In this document: in pieces, positions 15,521 to 25,234 of the stretch
Numbering within the stretch: the first letter of the stretch is position 1
Layout of the letters: each line of letters begins with the position of its first letter
Source of the DNA: DATKXU01 sp035528905
GTDB lineage: Bacteria; Armatimonadota; UBA5829; DTJY01
Assembly (NCBI GenBank): GCA_035528905.1
Contig: DATKXU010000002.1
Location: forward strand, 28,687-92,686
Length of the DNA stretch: 64,000 bases
Direction of reading: 5' to 3'
Translations under genes and position numbers: made by a program
Notes under the pieces: generated by a model
Seen by the model: the letters and a program-made list of their open reading frames with translations, nothing else
The model's database searches: none
What the model was told of the DNA's origin: nothing

Positions 15521-17269
15521 ATGACAGACGAGGGCATGGAACTGGAGGGCGAGCCAAAGGAGGCTTCGCCGACGGATGAGGCCGGGCTGGGTTCTCAGGT
15601 TGACAGGCAGTCCAGCGTCGAGCCCGGGGAACGGATCGAAGAGGGGCAGACGGTCGAGGCCGAAGCAGCAAAGCCCGATCTTCTCGGATCAGTACCTCTG
15701 TTTGGCGAGGAGTCTGCCGCCGAGGATCTGGCCGCCCTGCAGGAGGTCAAGCCAGAGACCGTGCGAGCGGAGAGGACGGAACGCGAGGAAGCTGGAAGCC
15801 AGGTAGATTATTCTCGAACGTTCAGGTCGCTTTCAGAGGGCGATGTGGTAGACGGGATAGTCGTGCATATAGATAAGGAAGGCGTTCTCGTTGATGTCGG
15901 CACGAAGTCCGAAGGGATAATTTGGCCGGGCGAGCTGTCCGCATCGCCTGTGCAGTCGGCTGAGGACGTGGTGACCGTTGGAGACAGAATTGATGTCTAC
16001 GTGCTCCAACCGGAGAACCAGGATGGGAACCCGGTTCTATCGAAGAAGCGAGCGGATTTCGAAACCGCATGGGAGCGAGTTCAGCACGCCTATGAGGAGG
16101 GCAAGAGGCTGACGGCGATGGTCACAGACCGGGTTAAGGGCGGCCTGGTCGTTGACTTGGGCATCCGGGGTTTTGTCCCTGGGTCGCACGTTGGCACCGG
16201 GAAGGTGAGGAACCTCGACCGATACGTGGGCCAGTCGCTGCCCTTCAAGGTTATCGAGGTGGACCGAGAGAGGCGCAAAGTGGTTCTGTCGCATCGCCTA
16301 GCCCTCGAGGAGGAGCGCGGAAAGCAGCGCGAGAAGACCATGGCTTCGCTGGTCGAAGGCCAGATTCGCGACGGTGTGGTCAGGAGAGTCACTGATTACG
16401 GCGCGTTCATTGATCTCGGCGGGATTGACGGCTTACTCCATGTCAGCGAGATGTCGTGGACGAGGGTCAATCATCCATCTGAGGTAGTGAGGGTTGGCCA
16501 GAGGCTCCAGGTGATGATCCTCAAGCTGAATCTGGAAGCCGGGCGGGTGTCCCTGGGCCTCAGGCAGATACTCCCTGACCCCTGGGCCGAGATCGACCAA
16601 AAGTACAAGGTCGGTCAGATTGTCAGTGGCGCGATCTCCAGGCTTGTACCGTTCGGCGCGTTCGTGCATCTGGACGGTGGAATCGAGGGGATAATCCCGA
16701 ACGCAGAGCTGAGTCGCAGGCGCGTGAAGAAGCCGGACGACGTAGTCTCAGTTGGTGGAGCGATTCAGGCGAAGATCGTGGACATCAGGCCGGAAGAGCG
16801 TCGGATGACCTTGAGCGCGCGGCAGATCCAGGAGGATAAGGAGCGTAAGGACTACGAATCCTATCAGTCTTCGGGGTCGGATGTGGGTATGACGCTGGGC
16901 GATCTGGTCGGCGACCAACTCCAGAAGCTGGTGTCGTCGGGTCGTTTCGCGGAGGATGAGAAGCAGGCCGAGGAGGCCGTTGAGCCTGTTCCAGAGCCGG
17001 AGGCAGAGGAATCAGCCGCACTGGCGGAGGCTGTCGAGATAGGAGAGAGCCCAGGAGCTGCTGAGGCGGCGGTCGAGTCTCGGGAGCCGGAAGTGTCCGT
17101 GCCTGTTTTGGAGGCCGAGGAAGTAACGGTAGGCGAGGCTTCGGCGGAACCTGCGCCCAGCGCGGAAGCTCCTGCGGATGTTGGTGAGTCTGGTGCGTCG
17201 CCCAAGCGCAAGGGTCGAGCGAGATCAAAGAAGGAATCCGACACGAAAGCCAAGGAGGCTGCATCATAA
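15521..17269 (+). CDS. rpsA: S1 RNA-binding domain protein, probable ribosomal protein S1
   Basis: A 582-residue protein with four S1 (OB-fold) repeats starting near residues 104, 191, 276 and 361. The third, VRRVTDYGAFIDLGGIDG followed by LLHVSEMSW, is the best match. S1 brings mRNA to the 30S subunit. The N-terminal 100 residues and the C-terminal 150 are acidic, Glu/Ala-rich and low in complexity; the extreme C-terminus turns basic (KRKGRARSKKES). Four domains plus long tails differ from the six-domain E. coli S1 but suit other phyla. The start is ATG 15521 (GTG 15518 is equally close to the GGGGAG site). The long leader supports a ribosomal-protein role. Confidence 0.85.
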   Translation: MTDEGMELEGEPKEASPTDEAGLGSQVDRQSSVEPGERIEEGQTVEAEAAKPDLLGSVPLFGEESAAEDLAALQEVKPETVRAERTEREEAGSQVDYSRTFRSLSEGDVVDGIVVHIDKEGVLVDVGTKSEGIIWPGELSASPVQSAEDVVTVGDRIDVYVLQPENQDGNPVLSKKRADFETAWERVQHAYEEGKRLTAMVTDRVKGGLVVDLGIRGFVPGSHVGTGKVRNLDRYVGQSLPFKVIEVDRERRKVVLSHRLALEEERGKQREKTMASLVEGQIRDGVVRRVTDYGAFIDLGGIDGLLHVSEMSWTRVNHPSEVVRVGQRLQVMILKLNLEAGRVSLGLRQILPDPWAEIDQKYKVGQIVSGAISRLVPFGAFVHLDGGIEGIIPNAELSRRRVKKPDDVVSVGGAIQAKIVDIRPEERRMTLSARQIQEDKERKDYESYQSSGSDVGMTLGDLVGDQLQKLVSSGRFAEDEKQAEEAVEPVPEPEAEESAALAEAVEIGESPGAAEAAVESREPEVSVPVLEAEEVTVGEASAEPAPSAEAPADVGESGASPKRKGRARSKKESDTKAKEAAS

Positions 17270-17332
17270 GGCGGGTCCCACTTTCATCTCAGCGGATGTC
17301 TTCCCTGTCTCATGATCGAGTTGAGAGATGCC

Positions 17333-18025
17333 ATGAATCGCAGGCAGAATTATCAAGGTGAGCCAGTCCGCATAACGCAATCGGAGCGGGCTGGCTCTCT
17401 TTGTGGCCGAAAAACGCTTGTGATAGGACTTACCGGCGGGGTAGCGACGGGAAAGACCACGGTGGCTGGCATGTTCAAGGCTCTGGGTGCGAAAGTGCTC
17501 AGCGCTGATGAGATTGTGCACGAAATGTTGCAGCCTGGATCGAATGTGTGGAGCGCGATAGTGGATGAATTCGGCGACGGCATATTGGGCGAGGACGGCC
17601 GGATTGATCGGAGAAAACTAGCGGAAACAGTCTTTAGCGATACGGAAAAGAGGTTGCGACTCGAGGCCATCACGCACCCTCCTGTCCTGGAGTTTCTAGC
17701 GGCGGAAGCAGAGCGCTTTCGAAATACTGGACAGGGCGTACTCATGCTTGAGATCCCACTGCTGGTCGAGACGGCGTCTCTCGGGCTGGTAGATAAAGTT
17801 TTGGTCGTAAGCGCGGAACAAGACACGCAGATAAGGCGTCTACAAAAGCGGTACAGTCTGACTCGCGAGGAGGCGAAACTCCGCATAAGGTCCCAACTGC
17901 CCATGTCGGAGAAGATCAAACATGCCGACTGGGTGGTTAGCACGGAAGGTGCCTTGCGCAGCACAAGGGAACAGGTAGAGAGGGTATGGAGTACCATCCA
18001 AGAATCGGTTGCGCAGGGCAAGTAG
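17333..18025 (+). CDS. coaE: Dephospho-CoA kinase
   Basis: Phosphorylates dephospho-CoA, the last step of coenzyme A synthesis. The P-loop GLTGGVATGKTT, the substrate region LSADEIVHEML, ITHPPVLEFL and EIPLLVE are all diagnostic. From the ATG at 17333 it has 230 residues, with about 28 before the P-loop strand; most CoaE proteins begin almost at that strand. An ATG at 17312 has no ribosome site. A GTG nearer the P-loop cannot be excluded, so the start is uncertain. It lies 63 bases after the S1 gene, probably in its transcript. Confidence 0.93.
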   Translation: MNRRQNYQGEPVRITQSERAGSLCGRKTLVIGLTGGVATGKTTVAGMFKALGAKVLSADEIVHEMLQPGSNVWSAIVDEFGDGILGEDGRIDRRKLAETVFSDTEKRLRLEAITHPPVLEFLAAEAERFRNTGQGVLMLEIPLLVETASLGLVDKVLVVSAEQDTQIRRLQKRYSLTREEAKLRIRSQLPMSEKIKHADWVVSTEGALRSTREQVERVWSTIQESVAQGK

Positions 18026-18037
18026 CTGTGCTATAAT
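18009..18037 (+). promoter_or_regulatory. Promoter of the surface-protein operon
   Basis: TTGCGC (18009-18014), a 17-base spacer ending TGC, and TATAAT (18032-18037). The -35 lies inside the end of coaE. Confidence 0.7.
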
Positions 18038-18043
18038 TGGTCT

Positions 18044-18369
18044 GGCCCCGGCTTGGCTTGGTCGGACCGGGGCGGCGACGAAAGCGGTTGCTATCAACGA
18101 GATATCGGAGCCTTCCCGCACGACGAGGGGACGTGCGGGCCGGGCGTTGCAATCCTCTGGACTTGCTGCGGGCCTTGGCTGTGGTCAGCGCGCTCTGTGT
18201 GACTCATGAATATCATTCATTCCTCACAAGCCCGGATATCTTGGCGGCAGGTCGCAATCTGCGTCGTCGTGTCCTCTTCCCAGCGGGAAAAGGAGTTGCC
18301 GGTGTGGGACCCGAAGCTGGTTAGCCGGCACGTGAATAGAACGAAATCGTCCTAGGAGGAAGTGTTCTC
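18044..18369 (+). other. Long structured leader of the surface-protein operon
   Basis: About 325 bases between promoter and GTG start. It includes a perfect 8-pair hairpin, CCCGCACG (18115-18122) with CGTGCGGG (18132-18139), and an upstream CCCCGG/CCGGGG pairing. No frame in it looks like a real gene. I could not match it to a c-di-GMP, cobalamin, SAM or other riboswitch I know. Confidence 0.4.
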
Positions 18370-20292
18370 GTGAGACTGTTTAGAGAATCCGCAACACGCC
18401 GGCCGATGGGCGTGCTCTGTATTTCAATCCTTATTGGCCCTATTCTCGGGGGCCTTATCGTTTCGGCTCCTGCTGCGGCTCAGATAGGAGCGGTTTCGGT
18501 CGCTGTTGTAGATTTCAGGAATGTCAGCAAGGTGCCGAACGAAATGTTCGCCACAATGGCCACTGACGCCGTGGCGGTTGAGCTCATACGGTCAGGTAGG
18601 TTCACGCCGACCCCGGCAGATGCACTCCAGGCAGCGATGGAGGGGCTAGGATATAAGGGTAAAGGCGATAGGGTCCCCAAGTTCCTCTTAACTCCAGACA
18701 TGATGATGCGCCTTGGGCAGAAACTTGGAGTGAACTCTGTAGCGAGTGGTGAGGTACTGTCGATAAAGGTCAATCCGGATAAGAAAAGTGCCGAGGTGCG
18801 CATGTCAGTCCGTATCTTGGACGTGGCATCCGGAGAGTGGGTAAACGGCGCAATCGCCACAGGCGCGAGCAACCCGCGCATCGGGTACACTGCTGATAAG
18901 GATACTGACTGGATCGTCGAGGCCATTAACAACGCGGCCCGCAAGGCCGTGGACACCATGGTTCAGTACATCATCCCCGAAGCCACGATAATCGGTACTG
19001 TGGGAACCAACGAAGTGCTGCTGAACAAAGGGTCCCAGGACGGTATCGAGGCGGGCATTGAGATGATAGTTTTCCGACGCGGGGAAGGCGGCGCGGACGA
19101 GGTTGTCGGTCGTGTGAGGGTTTCAAGGGTTACGAGTGTGGACGCCACCGCATCTGTCATAAGGTCCTCGCGCGGTGTGAAGCCCGAAGATCGGGTCAGG
19201 GCGGTCTACGAACTCCCGAGGGATATGGGTGCCGCCGGAACTGAGGCCGCGAGGACGGACAGAACTAAGCGCATCGAAAAGGGCAGCAAGCTGCTTTGGA
19301 CGGTTCTGCTGGCGTTTGGCCTTTTCGCGCTTCTGAAGCCGGGTAAGGATACGCCGGAGCAGCTCGGCGGGGCTGTAGCGGCTGCGTTCATGAGCCCCGC
19401 GGAGTTCGGGTCTCTCCGCCACGAGGGCGGGATACTGATCGCGTGGAATAACCCCGAGGGTGTTCGATACGCCGATATCATACAGTATCATGTATGGCGC
19501 GATAACCATAGTACCTATTTCTCGGGCGGTGCAGCGTCAAATTTCGCCGGACCTGTGCTTGCGCCGGATCAGACCACAGCCTTGCCGATCTCATGTGCCC
19601 TTGGCAGTTTCGACCACCACAGCATAGACGATGCTACTGATCGGGTTCCGATCAGTTATGTATTTCCCAGCAACGACCACACCGCGGCGACCGCGGCCAC
19701 TGTAACTTCGATGCCTGGTATCACGCCGGGCAAGTCGCACAATTACTGGGTTTCCTGCGTTTACAGGCGCCAGCCTGCGAAGTCAGAGGAAGAAGGGGGC
19801 CGCGTGACCTACTGGGAGACGACTCCCGTCTACGCTGGGCGCGCCACCTACTTCCTCCAGCGTCCTAGGCCGCTGCACCCCGGCGACACCAGTGGAGCAC
19901 AGTACGTGAGCCTGGATGATGTTCATTTCGAGTGGGAAGGCTGCCGGAGCGGCGACGTATACGTGATCGAGGTATCTACTTCTTGGGAGTTCAAGCGCGA
20001 CCGGACTTGGGTCGGGAAGGTATACCAGCCTGTAAGCGAGGACGGAACTCTGTGTTCGCGGACGTTTGCTAACGTGCTGAACGTGTCTCCGGAGCTGAAA
20101 GACGTCCAGCCGGGCGGTATGCTCTATTGGCGTGTGGGCGTAAGGAACAGCCAGGACCAGCCGGGTCCATATCCGGCCGGGCCGTCGCCGGGGATTGAGG
20201 GAGAGAAGAACACTCGATACATATACAGCGATCCGAACGAAGTGCTCATGTTCCAGATGTTGGGCGGCGTGCCGCCTCCTCCCGGCGGTTAA
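18370..20292 (+). CDS. Exported TolB/CsgG-like protein with FlgT-like and Fn3-like parts
   Basis: 640 residues from a GTG start; AGGAGG lies ten bases upstream. Residues 1-38 are a signal peptide ending APAAAQ. Residues about 40-205 start AVSVAVVDFRNVSKVP and contain LGVNSVASGEVLSIK, the fold shared by CsgG, TolB N-terminal and FlgT-type outer-envelope proteins. Residues 210-280 (VLLNKGSQDGIEAGIEM) resemble the FlgT C-terminal SH3-like domain. A hydrophobic segment, LLWTVLLAFGLFALL, spans about 306-322. The rest is beta-rich and resembles a fibronectin III-like region. It heads the six-gene operon of exported proteins. Two smaller relatives sit at its end. A scaffold or transport role at the envelope is inferred, not shown. 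Confidence 0.78.
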   Translation: MRLFRESATRRPMGVLCISILIGPILGGLIVSAPAAAQIGAVSVAVVDFRNVSKVPNEMFATMATDAVAVELIRSGRFTPTPADALQAAMEGLGYKGKGDRVPKFLLTPDMMMRLGQKLGVNSVASGEVLSIKVNPDKKSAEVRMSVRILDVASGEWVNGAIATGASNPRIGYTADKDTDWIVEAINNAARKAVDTMVQYIIPEATIIGTVGTNEVLLNKGSQDGIEAGIEMIVFRRGEGGADEVVGRVRVSRVTSVDATASVIRSSRGVKPEDRVRAVYELPRDMGAAGTEAARTDRTKRIEKGSKLLWTVLLAFGLFALLKPGKDTPEQLGGAVAAAFMSPAEFGSLRHEGGILIAWNNPEGVRYADIIQYHVWRDNHSTYFSGGAASNFAGPVLAPDQTTALPISCALGSFDHHSIDDATDRVPISYVFPSNDHTAATAATVTSMPGITPGKSHNYWVSCVYRRQPAKSEEEGGRVTYWETTPVYAGRATYFLQRPRPLHPGDTSGAQYVSLDDVHFEWEGCRSGDVYVIEVSTSWEFKRDRTWVGKVYQPVSEDGTLCSRTFANVLNVSPELKDVQPGGMLYWRVGVRNSQDQPGPYPAGPSPGIEGEKNTRYIYSDPNEVLMFQMLGGVPPPPGG

Positions 20293-20358
20293 GCGATGGC
20301 GATGGCAGCACTCCGTGGCAGCCGAGGCGGATGTGCGATGCGAAGGAGCTGAGTTAGA

Positions 20359-23013
20359 ATGGGTAGCAAGAAGGAAGCTCGTATGGGCGGCAGACTCCTG
20401 CTCGTCTTCCTTGTTCTCGTGTCTCTCGGCATAGCGCCGTTGGGGCACGCAGCTGGTGACGACGAGCAGATCGGGCCGTTCCGAGTGCCGGCGGGTGAGC
20501 TGCCGTGGACGGAGAACGAGGTTGCCCTCCTGTTGACGCCGTCTGCAACCGAAGCGGATGTGCAGGCGCTGAATGAGGAGTTCGGGAGCACGGTCGTGTT
20601 TGAAGGCAGATACACGCCCGGTCTCTATAAGCTGTGGCTGCCAAGGCCTGTGGACAACTCCGTCCTGGCAGCGATGAACAGCAAGCCCTTTGTACTTGTG
20701 GCTGAGCGGGTTTACAAGTTCTATCCGACCGCGGTGCCAGACGATACATATTATCCGGCGATTCACCAGAGTGACGATCCATCACGCCTGTGGGGGCAGT
20801 GGGCGCTTCAGCCCGACACGCTGTGGGACAAGCAGCATATCTACGCGCCGGAGGCATGGGACATCATTAAGGGAAAAAACGACGTGGTCGTTGCGGTCCT
20901 TGACACGGGAGTCCGCGACCGGGTGAGAGAGTCTGGAGACCATGTTGATAGGTTCCCACACCCGGATCTCGGCTACTATTGTCGCTATTGCCCCACCGAC
21001 AGGGACCTGTATGCTGGCGAGGCGGCGGCCCCCGGCGTCAGGTGGGCCGGCAGGCTGCTGGTGGGCGAGGGATACGATTTCACATCGAAGGACCCCACCA
21101 GACGGGAGGATCCATCCCCGTCGGAATCAACTAACATTGATGTCCTACGTGTTTCATGGCACGGCACCTGGGTGGCCGGAATCATCGCTGCAAAGACGAA
21201 CAATTCGGAGGGTGTTGCCGGGCTTGCCTGGAGCGACGTGTGGATACTGCCGCTCAAGATATACCCGGACAGCGGCGCCTCCTTTGACCAGACGGCTCTC
21301 GTGGAGGCTTTGCGGTACTGCGTGGAGTGGAGGAGTTCAGCGATAGTCCAGGGTGCGAATCTTCGGGTTGATGTAGCAAACATGAGCTTTGGGGGCACTC
21401 GTCTGTCCTCGATGGTGCGCCACGCGATAGCGGAGGCCGCCAGCCGGGGCATCATCCTCGTTGCCTCTGCAGGAAACCAGGGAAACCTAGGCCCATATCC
21501 GCCATTGTATCCCGCCTCATTTGATCGGGTTATCGGCGTAGGCTCCACCGGCCCCAAGGACACGATTTCGGCGTGGTCCAGCCGGGGCAATGGGGTGGAT
21601 ATCGTTGCGCCTGGAGATGACATTGTGAGCACATGGTGGAGCAGGCAATGGGTGGACAACGACGGAATCAACCAGTTCTATCTGCTTCCGCGTTTTTGCG
21701 ATCCAACCTTACCCAGACAGAACCCGCCGAGCAAGCCGCCCTCGGTCGGCGACCGGCAGGCCGACATCTGGGGGAATGGATACGGGCGTTATAGTGGTAC
21801 TTCCGCGTCGGCCGCGATGGTGTCTGCGGCGGCTGGGCTGCTGCGTTCGCTTGACGTCCCGTCGAGCGACGTTGAGTTGATACTGCGCGAAACAGCGACG
21901 CCGACGGGCGTCGGCCGCCCGAATGACGCATATGGCTGGGGACTGCTGAACGTTTACAAGGCTGTCAGAATGGCTTGCATAGATGTGAGGGTACAGTCGC
22001 CCACGCAAAGCGGCATCGTTCCCACCAAACGACCGAAGCTTCGTGTGGATTTCCGACACGCGGATCCTGAGACGATTTCCATATGGGTTGATCCGGTGGA
22101 TAGCAACGCCGATGGGGTGCCCGACAACGCGCCGGTGCTGACTGGCACCGATCCCACATTCACCCCGTATTACTTCGTGGTGGATCCGGCAGCGGGGAAG
22201 TCTTATGTGGAGTTCGAATACCAACTGACGCCGGGAACACACACGATATATGCGAAAGCGCAGTCGGACATGGAGCTTGACACACCGCCTCCGACGCCGC
22301 TGACGGATGACGATAAGGCGTCCTTCACGGTGGTGCCTCAGACGCTCAGGCGGGGCTGGCATCTCTTGTCTATCCCGTTCAAGTTCGATATAGGAACAAC
22401 GCCGGAGGACTTGTTTTTCGGCAACATTGGTATGCTCGCGCGGTGGCACTATGCCAATAGCACTTCTGCCGAGTATGCCATCTATAGTCTGGATGGCAGC
22501 AGGACGGACCCGGAGGCGAGCTTCGCGCCCCCGAGCGTGCTGGATGAAGCATGGCGGCTTGAGGAGAAGGTGGTGCATCCATTGGGCCTGCCATTTGATG
22601 CTACACCGCCGGCCGGTCTTGGCTACTGGGCGTATCTAGCCGAGCCTATCGAATTTCCCGAGTGGAGCGGTGAGGCTGTGGATAAAGTACCCTACGTGAT
22701 ATCGCTTTACCGCGGGTGGAACATGGTTGGCAACCCGTTCCCCTTCATGATTGATTGGGGGAGCGCAGTGGTGGAATACGCGGGGATGCGAGCGCCTGTT
22801 GCCGAAGCTGTCCAGAATGGGTGGCTGTTCGCCTACACCTTCAGGTACGATAACATATACCGTCAGTACACATCGGGGCGCATTGACGGTTCGACGATGA
22901 GGCCGTGGGAGGGGCAGTGGGTGAGAGTCCTGGCCCGCGGTCCGAATGGGTGGCCTGAGCCGGACCTCAAACTCATTGTCTCGCCAAATCCGTATACGGG
23001 CATTCCGCGTTAG
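20359..23013 (+). CDS. Exported subtilisin-like serine protease with C-terminal GW/GYW module
   Basis: 884 residues with a signal peptide (RLLLVFLVLVSLGIAPLGHA). Residues about 45-130 look like an inhibitor-type propeptide. The S8 catalytic domain spans about 170-545 with a complete triad: Asp182 in AVLDTGV, His268 in WHGTWVAGIIAA and Ser482 in YSGTSASAAMV. It should therefore be active. A beta-rich linker (about 550-655) follows. Residues 661-875 form a module with GWHLLSIPF, GLGYWAYL, GWNMVGNPF and WEGQWVRV. The same module recurs in the next two proteins. The ATG at 20359 follows AAGGAG. Likely role: processing of the neighbouring surface proteins, which is inference from context. Confidence 0.9.
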   Translation: MGSKKEARMGGRLLLVFLVLVSLGIAPLGHAAGDDEQIGPFRVPAGELPWTENEVALLLTPSATEADVQALNEEFGSTVVFEGRYTPGLYKLWLPRPVDNSVLAAMNSKPFVLVAERVYKFYPTAVPDDTYYPAIHQSDDPSRLWGQWALQPDTLWDKQHIYAPEAWDIIKGKNDVVVAVLDTGVRDRVRESGDHVDRFPHPDLGYYCRYCPTDRDLYAGEAAAPGVRWAGRLLVGEGYDFTSKDPTRREDPSPSESTNIDVLRVSWHGTWVAGIIAAKTNNSEGVAGLAWSDVWILPLKIYPDSGASFDQTALVEALRYCVEWRSSAIVQGANLRVDVANMSFGGTRLSSMVRHAIAEAASRGIILVASAGNQGNLGPYPPLYPASFDRVIGVGSTGPKDTISAWSSRGNGVDIVAPGDDIVSTWWSRQWVDNDGINQFYLLPRFCDPTLPRQNPPSKPPSVGDRQADIWGNGYGRYSGTSASAAMVSAAAGLLRSLDVPSSDVELILRETATPTGVGRPNDAYGWGLLNVYKAVRMACIDVRVQSPTQSGIVPTKRPKLRVDFRHADPETISIWVDPVDSNADGVPDNAPVLTGTDPTFTPYYFVVDPAAGKSYVEFEYQLTPGTHTIYAKAQSDMELDTPPPTPLTDDDKASFTVVPQTLRRGWHLLSIPFKFDIGTTPEDLFFGNIGMLARWHYANSTSAEYAIYSLDGSRTDPEASFAPPSVLDEAWRLEEKVVHPLGLPFDATPPAGLGYWAYLAEPIEFPEWSGEAVDKVPYVISLYRGWNMVGNPFPFMIDWGSAVVEYAGMRAPVAEAVQNGWLFAYTFRYDNIYRQYTSGRIDGSTMRPWEGQWVRVLARGPNGWPEPDLKLIVSPNPYTGIPR

Positions 23014-23050
23014 GGAAAGAGCTGGTCTCGCGCATGTCAAGGAGGTAAGC

Positions 23051-25165
23051 ATGTCTATGCCGGGCACAAAATCCATCCGCATAGCTGTTATTGCCGTAAT
23101 CGTTTGCGGCATCGTTGTCGGTCGAGCCGCTGCCCAAGAAGATGATAGCGGCCCTCCGGTGGTGGTCACCGCCGAGAGCCCGTACATAGCGCTTGCCATA
23201 GGTGTGACTGGGCAGTTGTCAGGCCTTGCTCTCGGGCACACCATGACAAAATCTACTCCGTGCGTGGGCGGCCGGTTTCATATCTGGAATATCGAAGGCG
23301 ATCCGACGACTTTGATAGACAACTCGTGCTTCATTAACTGGTCGTCAGTTAAGCCTCCTGGCCCGGGCGACAGATGGGGCTCCTGGGAGATCATGGTTGA
23401 CGCGGTGTCGTCGAACCTGGATAACCCCGAGCGCGTTTGGGCGGTGTTTGACAACGATGATGGCGGCTCCGATAACGGACGTACCGCAATCTGGGGAGAA
23501 GGCACCGATGGCAACTGGAGTATTTCGCCTCGCGTTCCTACTAATAGAAACGCCATCTACGCTGTGTGGTATCCCGCCCCGCAGAATGGCATATCGCCGA
23601 CCACTCTGAACAAGGTCTCCGTGCTTCGGCCGGTCGTCCGATGTGAGTTGGACGCCAGGGTCATGCGCGATACCATCCGCTTCAAGTGGACCCTAAAGAA
23701 CGAGGATACGATTGATCACATGGTTGGGATGAAGGTGGTTGCAGACCTCACGCCGACGCATCTCGAGGACGGCGGTACCCGGGAACTGCGCAACATCGTG
23801 AGCATCCCCGGCAGCCCCCTGCTTGAGAACCGCACCCTCCTGTCCGGTACTGAGATTCCGCCAGCGATCGAGTTGTTCAACTCCCAGTCGGATCCGGTTC
23901 ACTCCATACGGCTGATCTTCAAGGGTCAGGGCGCGACGCCGCCGGACAGGGTCAGCATTGATGACTGGTACATTGTTGGCGGTCAGGGGTGGTCGTACTG
24001 GTTTGGCGGCCTGGGACAGGACCCATGGAGAACGTGGCAGTACAAGCCGATTGAGTACGACTACATTGATGATGTTGCCTACGGTGCATTCTGGAAACCT
24101 CGGAGACTCCTGCCCGGGCAGAGCATGACGGTTATTCACTATATCGGTATCGCCTGTGCGACGTCTGACTTCACCAAGCCTACCATGGATTCGCCGGAGT
24201 ACGTCGCCGCCGTCCAGGGGCCGAGGGCGCTGAAATACTACATGGAAAACGGTGTCGGCCAACTGTATCCGAACCCCATGACGATATCGGCCTACCTGGA
24301 CAATACAGAGAAGTATATGGATCTGCAGAACGCAACCTTTACCCTGACCCTTCCGCAGGGACTTACGCTGGACTCGTCGGAAGGTGGCCAGTACACCAAA
24401 GGCCTGAGCACAATCCCCGCGCGACGTGAGGGAAAGGTCTCATGGCAGGTAGTACCGGACGGAAGCCGATCAGGGATCCTGAATTACGGGGTTTCATTTA
24501 GCTGCGGACCCGTGGGCGCGACCAGCGTGAGCAGACAGGTCGTCATTCCTGCTACGGAGCAGCAGCCGCTCTCGGCGGGGTGGCAGATGATGTCGGTGCC
24601 GTTCCAACTGGCTGACCCGGATCTGCAGACAGGTCTCGGGCTGCTACCCGGCGCCGTCCTATGGAAATACGACCCCCATCTCCAGCAGTACGTGTATGCG
24701 GAGAAGGTCGAGCCGGGCGCCGGGTATTGGCTGAGCCTGCCGGTGGCGCAGAGCACCACGATGACACCTGGCCAGTACACGCCTATACCCTGGGGGGGAA
24801 CGCAGGGATATCACATACCGCTCCAGGTCGGGTGGAATCTGGTGGGCAATCCTTACCTCTATGCAATCACAATCGGAGAGACCAGGTTCTATCACCTGGA
24901 CTATGGTGTACTCGATTACCAGCAGGCTGTGGCACGCGGGTTGATCAGCAGAACGGTGTTCTGGTGGGATCCTGTGTTTCGGACATACAATTGGAACAAA
25001 TACGGCGAGCGAAGTATGCAGATCAAACCGTGGCAGGGCTACTGGCTGAGGGTCATGCGTCCGGGTCTGACCTTAATCATGAGCCCTGTTTCACAGATCG
25101 GCGCCGGCCTTGGAGGAATGCCCGAACCGGGTGAGGGTGTGCCGCCTGTCCCGCCCGTGCCATAA
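23051..25165 (+). CDS. Exported protein with C-terminal GW/GYW module, unknown function
   Basis: 704 residues. The ATG at 23051 has the near-perfect AAGGAGGT four bases upstream. A signal peptide (IRIAVIAVIVCGIVVGRAAA) is followed by a large beta-rich region (about 35-495). This includes one HIWNIEG and DDWYIVGGQGWSYWFGG, aromatic-rich stretches with no catalytic motif I recognise. Residues 502-690 repeat the module of the preceding protease: GWQMMSVPF, GAGYWLSL, GWNLVGNPY and WQGYWLRV, ending with LTLIMSP. The shared module and 37-base spacing tie it to the protease. It is likely secreted or attached to the outer surface. No homologue with a known role is recognised. Confidence 0.8.
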   Translation: MSMPGTKSIRIAVIAVIVCGIVVGRAAAQEDDSGPPVVVTAESPYIALAIGVTGQLSGLALGHTMTKSTPCVGGRFHIWNIEGDPTTLIDNSCFINWSSVKPPGPGDRWGSWEIMVDAVSSNLDNPERVWAVFDNDDGGSDNGRTAIWGEGTDGNWSISPRVPTNRNAIYAVWYPAPQNGISPTTLNKVSVLRPVVRCELDARVMRDTIRFKWTLKNEDTIDHMVGMKVVADLTPTHLEDGGTRELRNIVSIPGSPLLENRTLLSGTEIPPAIELFNSQSDPVHSIRLIFKGQGATPPDRVSIDDWYIVGGQGWSYWFGGLGQDPWRTWQYKPIEYDYIDDVAYGAFWKPRRLLPGQSMTVIHYIGIACATSDFTKPTMDSPEYVAAVQGPRALKYYMENGVGQLYPNPMTISAYLDNTEKYMDLQNATFTLTLPQGLTLDSSEGGQYTKGLSTIPARREGKVSWQVVPDGSRSGILNYGVSFSCGPVGATSVSRQVVIPATEQQPLSAGWQMMSVPFQLADPDLQTGLGLLPGAVLWKYDPHLQQYVYAEKVEPGAGYWLSLPVAQSTTMTPGQYTPIPWGGTQGYHIPLQVGWNLVGNPYLYAITIGETRFYHLDYGVLDYQQAVARGLISRTVFWWDPVFRTYNWNKYGERSMQIKPWQGYWLRVMRPGLTLIMSPVSQIGAGLGGMPEPGEGVPPVPPVP

Positions 25166-25234
25166 AGCCGGCGGAGTACAATGCTTGATGTTTGACCGCG
25201 TTCGTCACTCGAGTCCGGGTGTGGAGGTTCGTAC

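Noticed and set aside
18044..18369. Known riboswitch (c-di-GMP, cobalamin, SAM)
   Set aside because: None of the conserved core sequences could be found.
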